Origin: Paracamarosporium sp. OC-R06-R3
Taxonomy: Eukaryota > Ascomycota > Dothideomycetes > Pleosporales > Didymosphaeriaceae
Length of the DNA stretch: 60,078 nt
Assembly (NCBI GenBank): GCA_019828545.1
Contig: JACVRA010000412.1
Location: 1-60,078 of the forward strand
Direction of reading: 5' to 3'
Of this stretch, positions 43,811-55,784 are shown piece by piece. The notes beneath the pieces were generated by a model. The model was not told the origin of the DNA, made no database searches, and worked only from the letters and a program-made list of their open reading frames with translations. The stretch's first letter is position 1; the number at the start of each line of letters is the position of its first letter. The translations under genes and the position numbers were made by a program.

Positions 43811-44336
43811 GTGGCCACCAGCTAGAGTAACCTCCCGTGCTGCGCCACGATGACGAGTATTTGACCTGTTTCAGGCCCTAGAAGGAAGCTTGAAAGCCAT
43901 ATTCCAAATGAGGCGAGCATATCCTGGACCAAGAATGCGTTACAGCCAGCCTTGTACATAGCCATAGTCTGCGTCTCCTCAAATAGTACTGAACCGCAGA
44001 CTAAGAGGACCAACCTCTCGGTACAAAGTTCGGAGCTAGTTCGGAGTCAATTTGGCGTGTGTCATATGTGACGTGGATGGCCAAGGGAAGTATCTGGGAG
44101 GAATCAATCTGGACGGCGTGCATGCCTCTCCACCACTCGCATGCGCACAGAATCTCAATCACATTAGATTATATCCGGTACGTTCGTTTGGTTGCCTCAA
44201 GACGTTTAGAATATATCAAATACATCCAATATCATTACCCATTGCTGGTATCCAAGTCTAAACCCTATTCCAAATGTCCCGCAAAGTACGCCAATCCTGG
44301 TCATTATATCGTACATCTATTCATTCCCCACCCATC
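43811..44336. other. Convergent spacer after the SET gene
   Basis: 526 bp between the SET gene and the minus-strand surface-protein gene. Short frames here have no support. Confidence 0.45.
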
Positions 44337-45332
44337 TCAAACCTCCCTTTCCCTCCCAACAACCCGAACCTCAACATTCGTCTCTACCGGATCTTTCGCT
44401 GTATCCATCTCGATAAAGCTGCTCCTCGATCCCATCTTCGCGCTGTACGCGCCCCAACTGTTTGTTGCGAACTGTGCCTCGTAATGCTCTTTTAATTTGC
44501 GTTGCTTCTTTTCCTTCTTGAAGAGGAAGAATATGATGGCTAATAAGCTTACGATGGCAGTGCTAAAGAACCCGGCTAAAGTACCGCCAACGATGGCAGT
44601 TTGGCGCCTTTCTGATGCACAGAGGGGAGATTCAGGAGATGCAGTGGGCAGTGCGCTGTTGAAAGAGGCGACTGCATTAAGTGGTTCTGCTGACGAGGTG
44701 GTTGATGATGCCGTAGAGCTGGTCTTGGATGATGATGATGACGACGATGATGATGCGATCGTAGAGGTAGTGGTAGGAGTAGAGGAAGCGCCGGCGGTCG
44801 ATGTCTTGAATTGGAATGCACCGAGGAATTTCGTTTTGATTTGGGGTGCTGTGGCGTTGTTGCAGCAGTTTTTATGGTCGCCGACGGCCCGGCAACAGTA
44901 GCTACCGTAGTCGCACATCTGGACGTTCCATGCGGCGACTTTCGAGCTGTTGCCGAAATTGTTGCGAGCTAGAAAGGATGTTAGTCTTGTGATTTTGGGG
45001 AAAGACGTTGAGATGAGAAAAGACTTACCATCCGGGCACAACTTTGGACACGATGGATCCATGCCAGTTGGATCTGTGCATCCGTTCTGCCATATCGTGC
45101 CCATAAATTCATCGTTGGTGGCCATGCAAAGACCATTCGAAAGACAGAGGTCTACGGAACCCTCTGGGCGATGTATAGCACAGCAACCGCTGTGTTTGGT
45201 ACTAGGATTACAAGGCCCGTATTCATCGCCCAGCTGAGTGCCATTGAGCGCGTAACATTTCCGTTCTGCGATCGCTAGGCGTAGAAAAAAGGAGAAGATG
45301 AGAAATGAGCATAGAGAATAGGCTGAGGGCAT
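44337..45332 (-). CDS. Cys-rich single-pass surface protein with Ser-rich stalk
   Basis: Exons 45332-45029 and 44968-44337 give 311 residues. Residues 1-22 are a signal peptide (CSFLIFSFFLRLAIA). The ectodomain to about residue 150 carries some sixteen cysteines, including GCCAIH, GSYCCRA and NCCNNAT, with N-glycosylation sequons. A Ser/Thr-rich stalk (about 165-215, with a nine-serine run) leads to one membrane helix (IVGGTLAGFFSTAIVSLLAI) and a cytosolic tail of about 55 residues starting KKEKKQRK. This layout is common in fungal wall-sensor-like and uncharacterised surface proteins. The 60-nt intron (GTAAGT...TTCTAG) is a multiple of three with no stop, so retention would simply add 20 residues. 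Confidence 0.78.
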   Translation of the reverse strand: MPSAYSLCSFLIFSFFLRLAIAERKCYALNGTQLGDEYGPCNPSTKHSGCCAIHRPEGSVDLCLSNGLCMATNDEFMGTIWQNGCTDPTGMDPSCPKLCPDGKSFLISTSFPKITRLTSFLARNNFGNSSKVAAWNVQMCDYGSYCCRAVGDHKNCCNNATAPQIKTKFLGAFQFKTSTAGASSTPTTTSTIASSSSSSSSSKTSSTASSTTSSAEPLNAVASFNSALPTASPESPLCASERRQTAIVGGTLAGFFSTAIVSLLAIIFFLFKKEKKQRKLKEHYEAQFATNSWGAYSAKMGSRSSFIEMDTAKDPVETNVEVRVVGREREV

Positions 45333-46940
45333 TATCGAAACGTGCGAGATGTACTAATTGAGAGAGAGCGTGCGTGTATAAAAGAGAGACCGACAAAAAG
45401 AGACTGAAAACGAGTGTATATCCTGTAAGAGGCGTAGCGCACGATGAATTACCTTCCAAACAACAACAAGATCGCAACCACACGCGGGCGGCTCCCTCAC
45501 ATATCTAGTCTCCCACCATAGCCAACGAAATTACGTCCTCAGCCCTGTGTGCAAGGACGGGCGTGCGAGCCAGCGTGTGCTACGGGGATGCCCTAGCGGA
45601 GGTTTGATAACTTGTTTCACATGGCGAGGAAGCCTCACGTCTTGGGCACTCGTCTGCACGACGTGGATCGGACTTCAATCCCCACAACGACGATTGGGCT
45701 CAAACATCCACCGATTGCACGGTAGCGATCTTCACGGGGCGGCGCATAATGGCGGGAGGCAGCCTGGTGGGGCGCTACACGGTGAAGTCCGTGAACAGTG
45801 GGTTGAGCGCGCCTAGATGTCCGATCGGGTCGGCAAATACTGTCGCTCGCCCGCCTTGGTGTGCTAAATCTGGTCGGAGAGACCAGAATGGCATTGAATG
45901 CAGTGGCAATGCAAAACTTTGGATGAATGGGCAAATTTGGGCAATGTTGGGCGACCGTCATGGCATGAAGACGGCGTGCAGGTGTCGTGGTGCGATCGCT
46001 GCTGATTGGTCGGCGTCCGTGCGCTCGTAGCCCAACTACGGCAGGGTCCAGCGCATCGCGAAACGCCATCTAGTCTTGTCGTGCCCAGACGAACGGCGTT
46101 GTCAATGACACAATCTACTAAATTTGGAAAACTATTATGCCTTATATATTGCGAAAGCGAGGGATGTCTTGCAGACGCTATACGCCACAGCCCAGATCTT
46201 CATCCGTGCATTGCGAACCCCTTTCCAACCCAAGCTTTTGCAAAATTGTCCGGTGACGTACCAAGTCTTTCGAACGACCAGATGATATAACAAAGAATGT
46301 TCGTGGCAAAGCCGCGAGAATATTGTAAAGGAAAAGACGGAATCACATCAATTGAACACTGCCAACCAATCGCTTCGAAGACCTGGCAATATGCGGAGAA
46401 AGACGTCGCGACTTCAACCTCAAAGTAGATATTGGATCCTGAAGGTGAGACCTTGAACCCTTAAGGCAGACATACAGACTGTGCAGGCAGAGCAAGTCCA
46501 GGAGAAATCAGTCTTGCGCTCAGACTATCTCGGGAACTGCGCTGGCGCACGGTAGACTCAAACAGGTCTAGATTGAAGAGCGGTTTACGTCGAACACAAG
46601 TGAGCATAGTCAAGGGTTGTCCTTGCTCACTGCGACAGCACATCCATCGGATGCTGTCCTATGGGGGGAAAAAAGGAAAAAGAAAAAAGAAAAATATTAC
46701 GTGCGCCGGATTGGCTTGTGGGTCTGTGCGAGAGACTGTCCCTAGCGACGAGGATAATCCGACGCAAGACAACCGAGTGAGCAACGCAGCCAAGCAACTG
46801 AACGGCTCCTCAAGAATCCCTCGGTCTCAGCATACTTTGCAAATCCCCAGCAGCATTAGCTAACTGCTCAATCTATACTACTCAATCATACGATTTCTCG
46901 AATGCTAGATCCGTTCAAGTGTCGCTCTCCTGACTATGCA
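45333..46940. other. 1.6-kb gene-free region with a purine tract
   Basis: The first half is GC-rich and has open frames of 60-145 codons on both strands that overlap one another and show no domain. From 46659 to 46693 there is a G then A-rich purine run. The HET gene end at 46941 bounds it. Confidence 0.4.
46659..46693 (+). repeat. Polypurine tract
   Basis: About 30 consecutive purines: G6, then A-rich with single or double G. It is low-complexity sequence within the gene-free stretch, downstream of the second HET gene. Confidence 0.8.
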
Positions 46941-49351
46941 TCAGCCCAAAACGATCACCTCAGTCTGCGGACTTGCACTTATCCATTGTTCCTTTTTCAT
47001 CAGTTCAGGAATTGCGACCCGATAGTAGACATTTCCGATGCGCTCTACCACCATAGTATGCAAGCCGCCCGGAGATTCTTCGTCCTGGAACGGGCTTTCG
47101 GCAATTAAAATACACTCCAGGACATCGGCTTGTTGGTTCATCCACTCGACGTTTAAGCGAACCTCAGTTTCGTGCTCGTTGTTCACGTCGCTTAGACAGT
47201 ACACACCCCATTCGACTCTGTCTCGCATATCGAACTTATCGAACTCATCGAACTTGGAGCTAGGATTTTGAAATTTTGGCAGCTGCGAGACTTTGAAACG
47301 CCCAACACTTGTTGAGATTACAAGCGTCTGTGAGTTTTCGAAAGGCAAAGAACTTTGTGGAATATCTAGTAGTACTTGAGGTTTCAGATCGGAAATCGAT
47401 ACTTTTGGTCCAATCTCGTCAATATGTTGTTTGGAAACGTCTTGCGCGGGATTTGTATTGTACGCTTCAGCTCCACTGCTTGGGTTCTTTAAATCAGGGA
47501 ACATTTCGAATGGACGCTCCGAATTCAAGTTGTGGATGTGCACAAGGACGAGTGGATGCGACGGGGCCACAAGTTCGAGACTTCTCCTCGGCCATCGTCG
47601 ATATTCTGGATAATGCAGGGAGTCTCTGAAAGAAACGCGTCCATGGAAAGACCATCCCGTCCAAGACCAAGACGGAAACATAGATCGGCGGCGCATCTCA
47701 AGACCACTGGAGACCACATAGTCAGCTTCCCAAAGTAGAGCTCCAGGAAGAAGTTCTATTGGAAGACCCCAAAGGGATTTACCTATCGTCTCCTCTTCGC
47801 TTTTTAAAATGCCGCTAAAAGCCGAAAGATAGTCACTCTCGTAAGTCAGGTCACGAGAGACAAAGGAGCTCAAAAGCCTCAGAAGCTTTGTGTACCCAAG
47901 ATGCTTTCCAATCGGTAGTTCAGCAGCCGAACCTTGTATGTATCTTTGTATCTCATAACTTGAGTGTGTCGCCTGCGATAAATTACTGCATAGAAGTCTT
48001 TCCGAACCATCTCGGATGCAAAGCGTTTCGGAATAAGCGCCTTGAAAGCAATGAAAAATCACATCCGAGTCGGTGAAGAAAATCTGACGACGAGACAGTA
48101 CGAGTTCTTGGAACGTCCAGCCACGGGTACTCCATCTGGATCGATCTAATGCTGCTCCACTATCTTCAACGAATACATAGTTGGTTCGGCTGATTGGTAA
48201 TATTCTGTGGGTATTCACTACTGGGTTCGACACTCTCGCAAGCCCTTTGTGTAATTTGAGTGTTTCTGCGGCTACCAGGGTGACGTATGCCGTGGAGTAA
48301 ATTAGATCCATATGTGAAATTTGCTTCACTTTCTCCATTGCATCATCCTGGACGATGCAAAGAGCATCGCACCAGAGGAACGGAATTTGGAGCTTTTCGC
48401 AAACGATCAATGCGTCTTTCACCACAGCTGTCAGCTGTGAAGTAAGATAACTCAAGGACCCTGGACGCGCTAGAGTCTGAAGATTGTCCTTTATAAGTGT
48501 ATACTGTCCCGTACCCCAGGTATAGCTGAGCGCAGCGTAACGGTACGATAGATCTGCATTAACAATAGACTTTTTTCTCACGTCAATGAGTCGAAAGTAT
48601 GGCAAGGCCTGGATGGATTGACAGACTGTAGGATGCGTGTGGCTCTCGTCGCATTCCCGTATCCAAGACGCGACTCGTTCAAAATTTACGAGTGGCTGCA
48701 AACACCGCCGAGCAAAATGCTGAAGTTTTACTATTCTGGAGCGACTGGCGTTGCTCAATTCAAGTGCCGTATCTCCTACGAGAGGAAGAACAGATAGTCT
48801 CAGCTCTTTGGAACGGAATTTGACATTGATTATGGGGTAATCCACGTCCCAGAGACCCTGATGTAGTGAGCCAAGTGGAAGCATCGAACCTACAAACACG
48901 CTTATTTGAATTAACGTACCTCGCGGCGCAACTTGATATAGGGACCCGGAGAGAGCCACAAGCGCGATGATTGCTCTACTATTCCGGGAAAATATTCATC
49001 GAATATCTCCCTCATCAAGTCGCAAAGCCGGCACAATCCTTCCTCATTGCGTGTGCTGGTGTCATAATTTTGTTGTGGACCAGCAAACTCAGTCATGGCC
49101 AGATTAACCACCTCAAACTCGTCCCACTTTATGTGAGCAGGATTGGTTGAATCTCCACGGTCCACCCAGAAATCCCAGTGAGAGCAACGGACACAAATAC
49201 CGTCCTCCTGCACGCGGATAATCCGCTGGTGGACAACATTGTTAGCGTCCTCGAGCATGCGTTGTGTATGGCCGGTTGTGGAGGCTTTTAACCCATCCTT
49301 GTAACGTAAGTAAGTGAGTAAAGAATCGTGAACACCAGACCGTGTCGCCAT
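46941..49351 (-). CDS. HET-domain protein
   Basis: Exons 49351-48920 and 48857-46941 give 782 residues; the 62-nt phase-0 intron (GTACGT...CATCAG) joins KLRRE to GLWDVDYP. The HET domain shows ALSYTWGTG (about 252-260), FLWCDALCIVQDD (304-316) and RGWTFQELVLSRR (about 389-401), the classical three blocks. The N-terminal 120 residues carry two CxxC pairs (Cys53/56 and Cys107/110), a common feature of this group and possibly zinc-binding. HET domains are associated with cell death after recognition of non-self. The C-terminal part contains the typical PSWSWTGW block near the middle and is otherwise unassigned. An alternative acceptor 26 bases upstream breaks the frame, so I prefer the chosen one. 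Confidence 0.87.
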
Positions 49352-50278
49352 GCTCGAGCACCCGTAATTATTAGCAGGCTGCTTTAAGAGTCAATGTGAC
49401 GCACCAACAACACGTGGAGGCGTGGGGCCGATCGGACGCTAGTTGTAAGAGGTCTAGTGCCATATGTCAAATTTGACATGTGACCTAAATTCCTCCGCGA
49501 TACAGTTGCATTTCGTCTCTGAATTTATCATACAAATGCTTTTGAAGTCAGCCTACCTGTCTCCATCTAGTAAGCTATGGTATCACAGGAAGAGTACAAT
49601 GAATATTTTCAACCATTTCCCGCACACAAGTGTTCCGCTCGGCTGAAACACAAAACGCTCCCCTCCGCGTGCGGCTGCGTATATGCCGCAGTGTGAAGGA
49701 CTGTACTTGTCTAGAATTTCTTCGAACGAAACTGCGCTACCAAGTTTTCTACTTACGTCGCGTTCCTCCTTTAATCACCCGTGTGCATTTATCCCGCAGT
49801 CCCTGCATAAGTAGATTGCTGCTTGTTTAGATCGATCTCAGGAACGACCGCAGCACAAAGCACTGCTTCGGTCATGGTGCTGCAAGTTGCATTGATGTAT
49901 ACCAACACAGAGGATACGAACGCGCCTTCCTATTTCTTTTTATTTGCTTTTTTATCCAAGCTATCTCGCAGCTTATACGACCTGTTGTGCATCCACGGCG
50001 AGGAATGAGCCTTGGAAATGGCGTAGAGCCTTTCCTGAAGCAGCATGCATAGCCACCCACCAAACAGCCCTCAAAAATCGCGCATCAACCCGATCAACCA
50101 ATCGATAAGCACCGTGCCCAGGGACCCAACCAGACACTAGGTCTGACCGCTCAAGCTTGTTTACTGCTTGGTATCACGTACGGGATTTACGGGCGCGTTA
50201 AGATAGCGCCCCAGTATAAAGCGGTACGTCGACCAGACCCTGCCTGAGGGAACTTGCTGGGTTTTGCTGCCACCTATC
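49352..50278. other. Divergent spacer between HET and potassium transporter genes
   Basis: 927 bp that must hold both promoters. It is pyrimidine-rich in part and contains an ATCGATAAG sequence near 50099-50107, similar to the palindrome before Elp4. No gene was supported. Confidence 0.45.
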
Positions 50279-52947
50279 ATGGAGTCGACTGTTCAATTTG
50301 CCGGTAACCCTCGACCGAAGCGACAAGTCAAGGATTACGATGTTGGCGGCGTGGTACCGCTTCGTGTGAGATCACGATCCCGCGGGAGGAAAAGCTCGTT
50401 CGAAATCTTCAAGGAAGGTGCCATAGAAGCTGTGGAGGATGAAGACGCTGGCTTACGGAACGAGAACGACTACAAGCGCAGACAGGTGGGTGTTTGCCCT
50501 GCATGTTGATTTGGATTGACTAACGATATGCAGGCCTTCAGTTTCGCGCAGGTATTGATCCTCGCTTACCAGAGCGTCGGCGTCATCTACGGTGACATTG
50601 GTACCTCGCCACTTTATGTGTACTCCTCGACTTTCACAGAAGCACCAGACAGGGCCAACCTGCTTGGTGCACTGTCCCTAATTATCTGGTCTTTAACTCT
50701 GATGGTCACCGTTAAATATGTTCTTATCGTTCTTCGTGCCGATAACGATGGCGAAGGAGGCACTTTCTCGACATATTCGTTGCTGTCGCGTTATGTGTGT
50801 ACCTGACATCTGCTGTTTAGGCATTTCGTTAACCCTTTCCAGGCGAACATTGCGAATCGCGACCCACGTGAAGCCACCATGATCCGTACGTACTACGAGC
50901 GCAAATATTATCTTAATCTAATGTGGAAATGCAGGCATGGAACGTCACCAGACTAATGAGTTGAGCCGATCACAAAAAACCTTCCGCTCCACGATCGAGA
51001 GAACCAGATTTTTCCGCCGCCTTCTGAAGACCATCGGCGTCTTCGCTGTGTCCATGGTCATGGCCGATGGAGTTTTGACTCCGGCACAGTCTGTCTTGGG
51101 TGCTGTCCAGGGTCTCAATGTAGTCAAGCCCGACATCTCCAAGTCCACCATCGTCGGCGTTACATGTGCTATTCTGATCTTGCTGTTCCTTGTACAACCC
51201 CTCGGAATCTCTAAACTAACAATGGCTTTCTCGCCTATCGTCATCACCTGGCTCGCGTTCAATGCTGGCTTTGGAATCTACAACTTAGCTCGGTTTGTGC
51301 TTCATAGCTCTAGCTCTGGATTTTCACTAACTGGTCTAGGCACGACTATACCATTCTCAAGGCTTTCAATCCATACTATGCCTTTGACTATCTCGCGCGA
51401 AACGAATACGAAGGATGGAGAAGTCTCGGTGGAATCCTTTTAGCGTTCACTGGTGTTGAGGCCTTGTTTGCTGACATTGGAGCATTCAGTCGCCGAGCGG
51501 TTCAGATCAGTTGGCTTGGGTACGCCTACCCGTGTCTGCTTTTGGCGTACTCCGGCCAGGCCGCTTTCATTAGCGAGAACCCAGATGCGTACTCAAACCC
51601 ATTCTATAATTGCGTACCAAATGGATGGCTCTACCCTTCTCTGGTTATCGCTATCCTTGCTGCAATCGTCGCTTCTCAGGCTATGATAACTGCCACATTT
51701 CAGGTATGAACTTTCCGATCAAGTCAAACTGGCATACTAATCCATTTCAGCTCCTCGCCCAAATCATGAAACTCTCGTACTTTCCTCAAATCAAAGTTGT
51801 CCACACCTCAACAACATATCATGGCCAACTTTATGTGCCCGCAGTCAATTGGCTGTTGATGGTGGGCACCGTAGTCGTTGCAGCTGTGTACAACAACACT
51901 ACATCCCTTGGTAACGCTTACGGCGTCTGCGTCATGTTTGTCACCTTCTTCGACACCTGTATGGTTACATTGGTTGCAATCCTGGTGTGGCGTATCCAGC
52001 CATATTTTGTCTTCCTACCTTGGCTCATAATCGCAAGCATGGACGGCACCTTCCTATCTTCTGCTCTGACTAAAGTTCCCGATGGTGCTTGGTTCACGAT
52101 TCTCCTCTCTATCCTGATTGCCACCATTTTCATCCTATGGCGCTTTGGAAAAGAACAACAGTGGTTTGCGGAAGCTGAAGACCGCTTTCCGACCACGCAT
52201 TTCGTCAAAAACTCCGACGATGGACGTGTTCAACTTACAGAGAAGTTTGGTGGGAAATCACTTAGTGCAATTGAAGGTTTCGGTATCTTTTTTGACAAAG
52301 CTGGCGAGACCACTCCGATCGTTTTCAGTCAGTTCATCCGCAAACTTGTTACCGCGCCAGAGGTCATCGTGTTCTTCCACCTTCGCCCGTTGGAGATACC
52401 GTCAGTTGCTTACGAGGACCGCTACCACGTATCGCGTCTTGCTATACCAAATTGCTACCGCCTGGTCGTTCGGCACGGATACATGGATGAAGTCATTACA
52501 CCAGACTTGGCTACCCTCATTTACGAAAAAGTTCGCAACCACGTAGTCAGCCGTGCGCTCGACCGTGAAGGCGAGGGGAAATCCGCCACAGGGACTGACA
52601 TCAACAACGCAGCGGATGTTGCGAAAGTTAACGTGAAGGTCCACGCCTCCGAAAAAGACGCATCGGCTCCTTCTTCATCTGAGCCGAGTGCAAGGCCTGC
52701 ACCTACCCCCACGATGAGCGTCTCGAGCACGACCTCCAGGCTAACCGCTCTGGAGCGCGCATTCAATCACGAAGTGCTTTATATCATTGGCAAGGAGCAG
52801 ATGAAAGTCAAACCCGGAACTAATTTCCTTCGTAAGATCTTACTCCGCGCCTTCTTATTCATTCGGGAAAACACGCGAACAAAGATCGCCAGCCTGGACG
52901 TGGATCGCGATCGTGTTATCGAAGTCGGCTTCGTTAAGGACGTATGA
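50279..52947 (+). CDS. High-affinity potassium transporter, HAK/KUP family
   Basis: Six exons, 50279-50485, 50534-50794, 50843-50885, 50935-51292, 51340-51703 and 51751-52947, give 809 residues; all five introns are 47-49 nt. After a charged N-tail of about 70 residues, the first membrane helix carries the family signature VGVIYGDIGTSPLYVYSSTF. About twelve helices follow, including VLTPAQSVLGAVQGL and AFTGVEALFADIGAFS, the conserved family blocks. The hydrophilic C-terminal part (from about residue 520) includes a Ser/Pro/Ala-rich linker. HAK proteins take up potassium with protons at the plasma membrane when potassium is scarce. The 43-nt third exon makes this gene easy to mis-annotate. Confidence 0.92.
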
Positions 52948-53358
52948 CAAAGAAGGATCAGATTAGGTCCGTACTTGACCTATGAGTATTTTAGTGCCGT
53001 TCTACCCCCTCGTATACCTACTGAGCAATTGTTCGATGGATTCTCATTACCACAATGTCAGATTATTGGTTTCAATATCAATTCAGGGTCGTACATTCTA
53101 TTCGCTGTACGATGCTCTCTGATGTATCATTCCTTAATTTTCTCACAATTATTGTGCATCTGCACAACGTATCTACTTTCGCTTTTTACACTGTGTACTA
53201 GGATGTTAACAATGATCGTCAAGCTTGCCATATACTTCTTGAACGCGATGCATATTCCAAGTAACCAACACACATCTATTGTAAACCATAGGTACAACCT
53301 CATTACAAAGCTTTCTGAATTAATTTGTGCCTCTTAGGACACTGACCCTCCGTCGCTA
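52948..53358. other. Spacer between HAK and coiled-coil genes
   Basis: AT-rich 411 bp between two same-strand genes. It should hold the HAK 3' end and the next promoter. The open frame inside it (52975-53337) has no domain support. Confidence 0.45.
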
Positions 53359-55170
53359 ATGTCCGACAATAATCTTTCACCTACCGGTTTAGCGGCTTGC
53401 GAGGTTGTCGATGGGATTCAAGCTACGACGAAACCTACGAGCATGGTTCTTCCTCAACAGAATTCCAGTGAAAATTCGAATGATTCCACTGCATTGTCTA
53501 AAGATGCAGTTGTAGTTGGGAAAACCAATTCACTCACTAGGCAGTCGCAGTCCCATTCCGGACAAAATTCAGACGTGTCTCCATCGAGCAATAAGGCTAA
53601 GCAGAATAGTCCTACAGTTTCAACTGCTACTAAACCTTTGGCACGTGTAGGGCAAAAGTCTGCATTTCGCACACCGAATGAGAAGCCCAACACCACTCGT
53701 TCCGTAGCATCGACTGCTGGTATACCTCGGAAGCCATCAGGATTGCGGTCAGATGCAGAGAAATGGAAGGCGAAGTACGAAAAGCAACTTGAGGATATCA
53801 AAAGGGTTCGGAGAGAAAAAGAACAGGCAGAGAGCGACTTCAAAGGCTCCTTATCTCATCAGGCCGAAAAGCTTGCGGCAAGCGAAGCCCGTTGTGAGCA
53901 AGCCGAAAATGAAGCTGCCGACTTTGCAGAGCGGCTCGTTGAAGCGCAGGCTAATGTGGAGGTGAGGGACCGCGAGATTTCCAATCTCAATCATACCCAG
54001 AACCAACTATTAACAAAGATCATGTACTCCCCTGATCAGCTCGGGGAACTAGAAGCTCAAGCAAAGCTCGCTGGTGAATTACAGACCGAGCTCAATGGCG
54101 CGCGTAATGTCCGTATTCCCCAGCTTGAACGGGAGAACAAAGCGCTCAAGGAAAAACTTCGCGAGATTTTAGGAGAGGCAAACACTGCTTCAAAGATCCA
54201 CAAAGTAATTGACAAAAACGAACAGCTAATTGAGGAGAACGAATATACCCGTGCTAGCCATAAGGCTTCTATGAATCTTCATGAGGAAAGCGACCTCTAC
54301 ATTGCTCAATTGGAAGATGCCAACGAAAAAGTTTACTCAATGTACTTTGAAGCGGTAATGAAGCTTGAGAGCCAACAAGACCGCAATGCTACCTTGGAAA
54401 CTAAAAATGTGCGTCTCACCGAGCATAACCAAGACATCATCATTAGAAACATGCATCTCATCGATAGAAACGAGCAACTAAAGCGCGATCTCCAAGATCT
54501 CCATAATGAGAAACGTTTTCCCAGCCCAAGCCCTGCTTCCCAAAGTAAATCTGGGGAGTCTAGGCCGAGATCAGCTTCATCTGCTGTACCCCAGCTCTCA
54601 GGTGTCGTGGATGTGGTTGAGACCGAGCCTCCTTCCCCACAGAGGCCTGCTTCAACATTTACCGGTATCATCTCCGCTATGGAACATGACAATTTCATGC
54701 AAAAGCTGTCCATGACACAGATCACCGCCATCTCGGCAGAGCCTTCTCTACCAGATGTGCCTCGACCACCGATGAACCGAGATCTGTACATTACAATCAA
54801 TATCGACGCAACTGATCGCTCTAATTTTGCCCTTCTCAAGCGGCTCACATCAATTACGACGAAAGGCACAACATTCAAAATCAACGGCCCAGCTGACATA
54901 GCGAATACGCTCGCTCATCGCATGGAAGACGCCCAAGCCGAAGCAACGCAGAATAAGACCAAAGTTTTAGATCTTCAGCAAATGTTGTGGGCCAGAATTA
55001 AAGAGATTGAACAGATGAAGAAGACTGGCTGCAGCGTGACCGTGCACAAGTATCTAGCAGACGAGCTCGTCGCTATGCAAGCACGACTCGAGATGCAAGA
55101 CACATTGCTTGCAAGTTGTGGTAGACAATTGGTGGAAAGCAAAGCGCATCTTAACGTCGACCAATCTTAG
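53359..55170 (+). CDS. Long coiled-coil protein, unknown function
   Basis: Intronless, 603 residues. Residues 1-130 are Ser/Thr/Pro/Gln-rich and probably disordered. Residues about 130-390 are almost continuous coiled coil, rich in Glu, Lys, Ala, Leu and Gln (for example KEQAESDFKGSL, ENKALKEKLREIL and LKRDLQDLHNEK). A second disordered linker follows (about 390-480), then a smaller helical end with DLQQMLWARIKEIEQMKK. There is no membrane helix or signal peptide. The pattern suggests a cytoskeletal, septum or spindle-type scaffold, but that is inference from shape alone. Its neighbour at 57476 is another coiled-coil protein. Confidence 0.75.
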   Translation: MSDNNLSPTGLAACEVVDGIQATTKPTSMVLPQQNSSENSNDSTALSKDAVVVGKTNSLTRQSQSHSGQNSDVSPSSNKAKQNSPTVSTATKPLARVGQKSAFRTPNEKPNTTRSVASTAGIPRKPSGLRSDAEKWKAKYEKQLEDIKRVRREKEQAESDFKGSLSHQAEKLAASEARCEQAENEAADFAERLVEAQANVEVRDREISNLNHTQNQLLTKIMYSPDQLGELEAQAKLAGELQTELNGARNVRIPQLERENKALKEKLREILGEANTASKIHKVIDKNEQLIEENEYTRASHKASMNLHEESDLYIAQLEDANEKVYSMYFEAVMKLESQQDRNATLETKNVRLTEHNQDIIIRNMHLIDRNEQLKRDLQDLHNEKRFPSPSPASQSKSGESRPRSASSAVPQLSGVVDVVETEPPSPQRPASTFTGIISAMEHDNFMQKLSMTQITAISAEPSLPDVPRPPMNRDLYITINIDATDRSNFALLKRLTSITTKGTTFKINGPADIANTLAHRMEDAQAEATQNKTKVLDLQQMLWARIKEIEQMKKTGCSVTVHKYLADELVAMQARLEMQDTLLASCGRQLVESKAHLNVDQS

Positions 55171-55784
55171 AGGGTCGGCTGCTTTCGGGAGATGATCGAG
55201 TAGAAAACCAAGGTATGAGCAAACTTGGCAGCGCGAGCTGAGGCAGACTTGTTCATTTCACGTATTCATAGCTTTTTACTGTAGTAACTGAGTTACAGGT
55301 TTGTCATTTATTCTCTTATGCAGGCTCGCGATTTCTGTGGCGAATGTGCCTCCGTCTCTATACTGCCTTTCTTGAATGAACAAGTCACGCGGTATAACGA
55401 GTGATCTTTTTCGATCCAAAATACTGTTGTGCAAGACTTAGAGTGTTGAGAAAGCAAGAGTTGAGACTTTGTACCATGGTACAAATTCGGCTTAGCGTGT
55501 TGAGGTATGAACGATGGTTGCCTAGCGCAATCCGTCATTACTCTCACTACAGCCTTGTCAAAAGTATCAAAACGCGATTACGTGTCCAATTTCATTGTCT
55601 AATTTCATTGTCCAATTTCAAATCTTCCCGTCTTCTCGCTCCTCGCTCTTTGCTTTCGTGCCCTTTCGTCCGCTCCTGAGTAATTCGAACAACGGTGTTA
55701 CGCGTAGCCTCGCTATAACGCTTACCTGACCTCACCGTGCGTCACCGCATCACAATCTAGGGCGAGCAACTTAAGCTTTCGACC
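55171..55784. other. Spacer before the SGNH-like gene
   Basis: 614 bp with no supported gene. The final 200 bases are pyrimidine-rich with CT and TCGCT runs, typical of fungal promoters and transcription starts. Confidence 0.45.

Noticed and set aside
44497..44901. 134-codon frame with an Asp run opposite the surface-protein gene
   Set aside because: The Asp run is the antisense reading of the Ser-coding repeat in the real gene.
45547..46290. Overlapping frames on both strands in GC-rich sequence
   Set aside because: They overlap each other with no domain, and stops are rare simply because of base composition.
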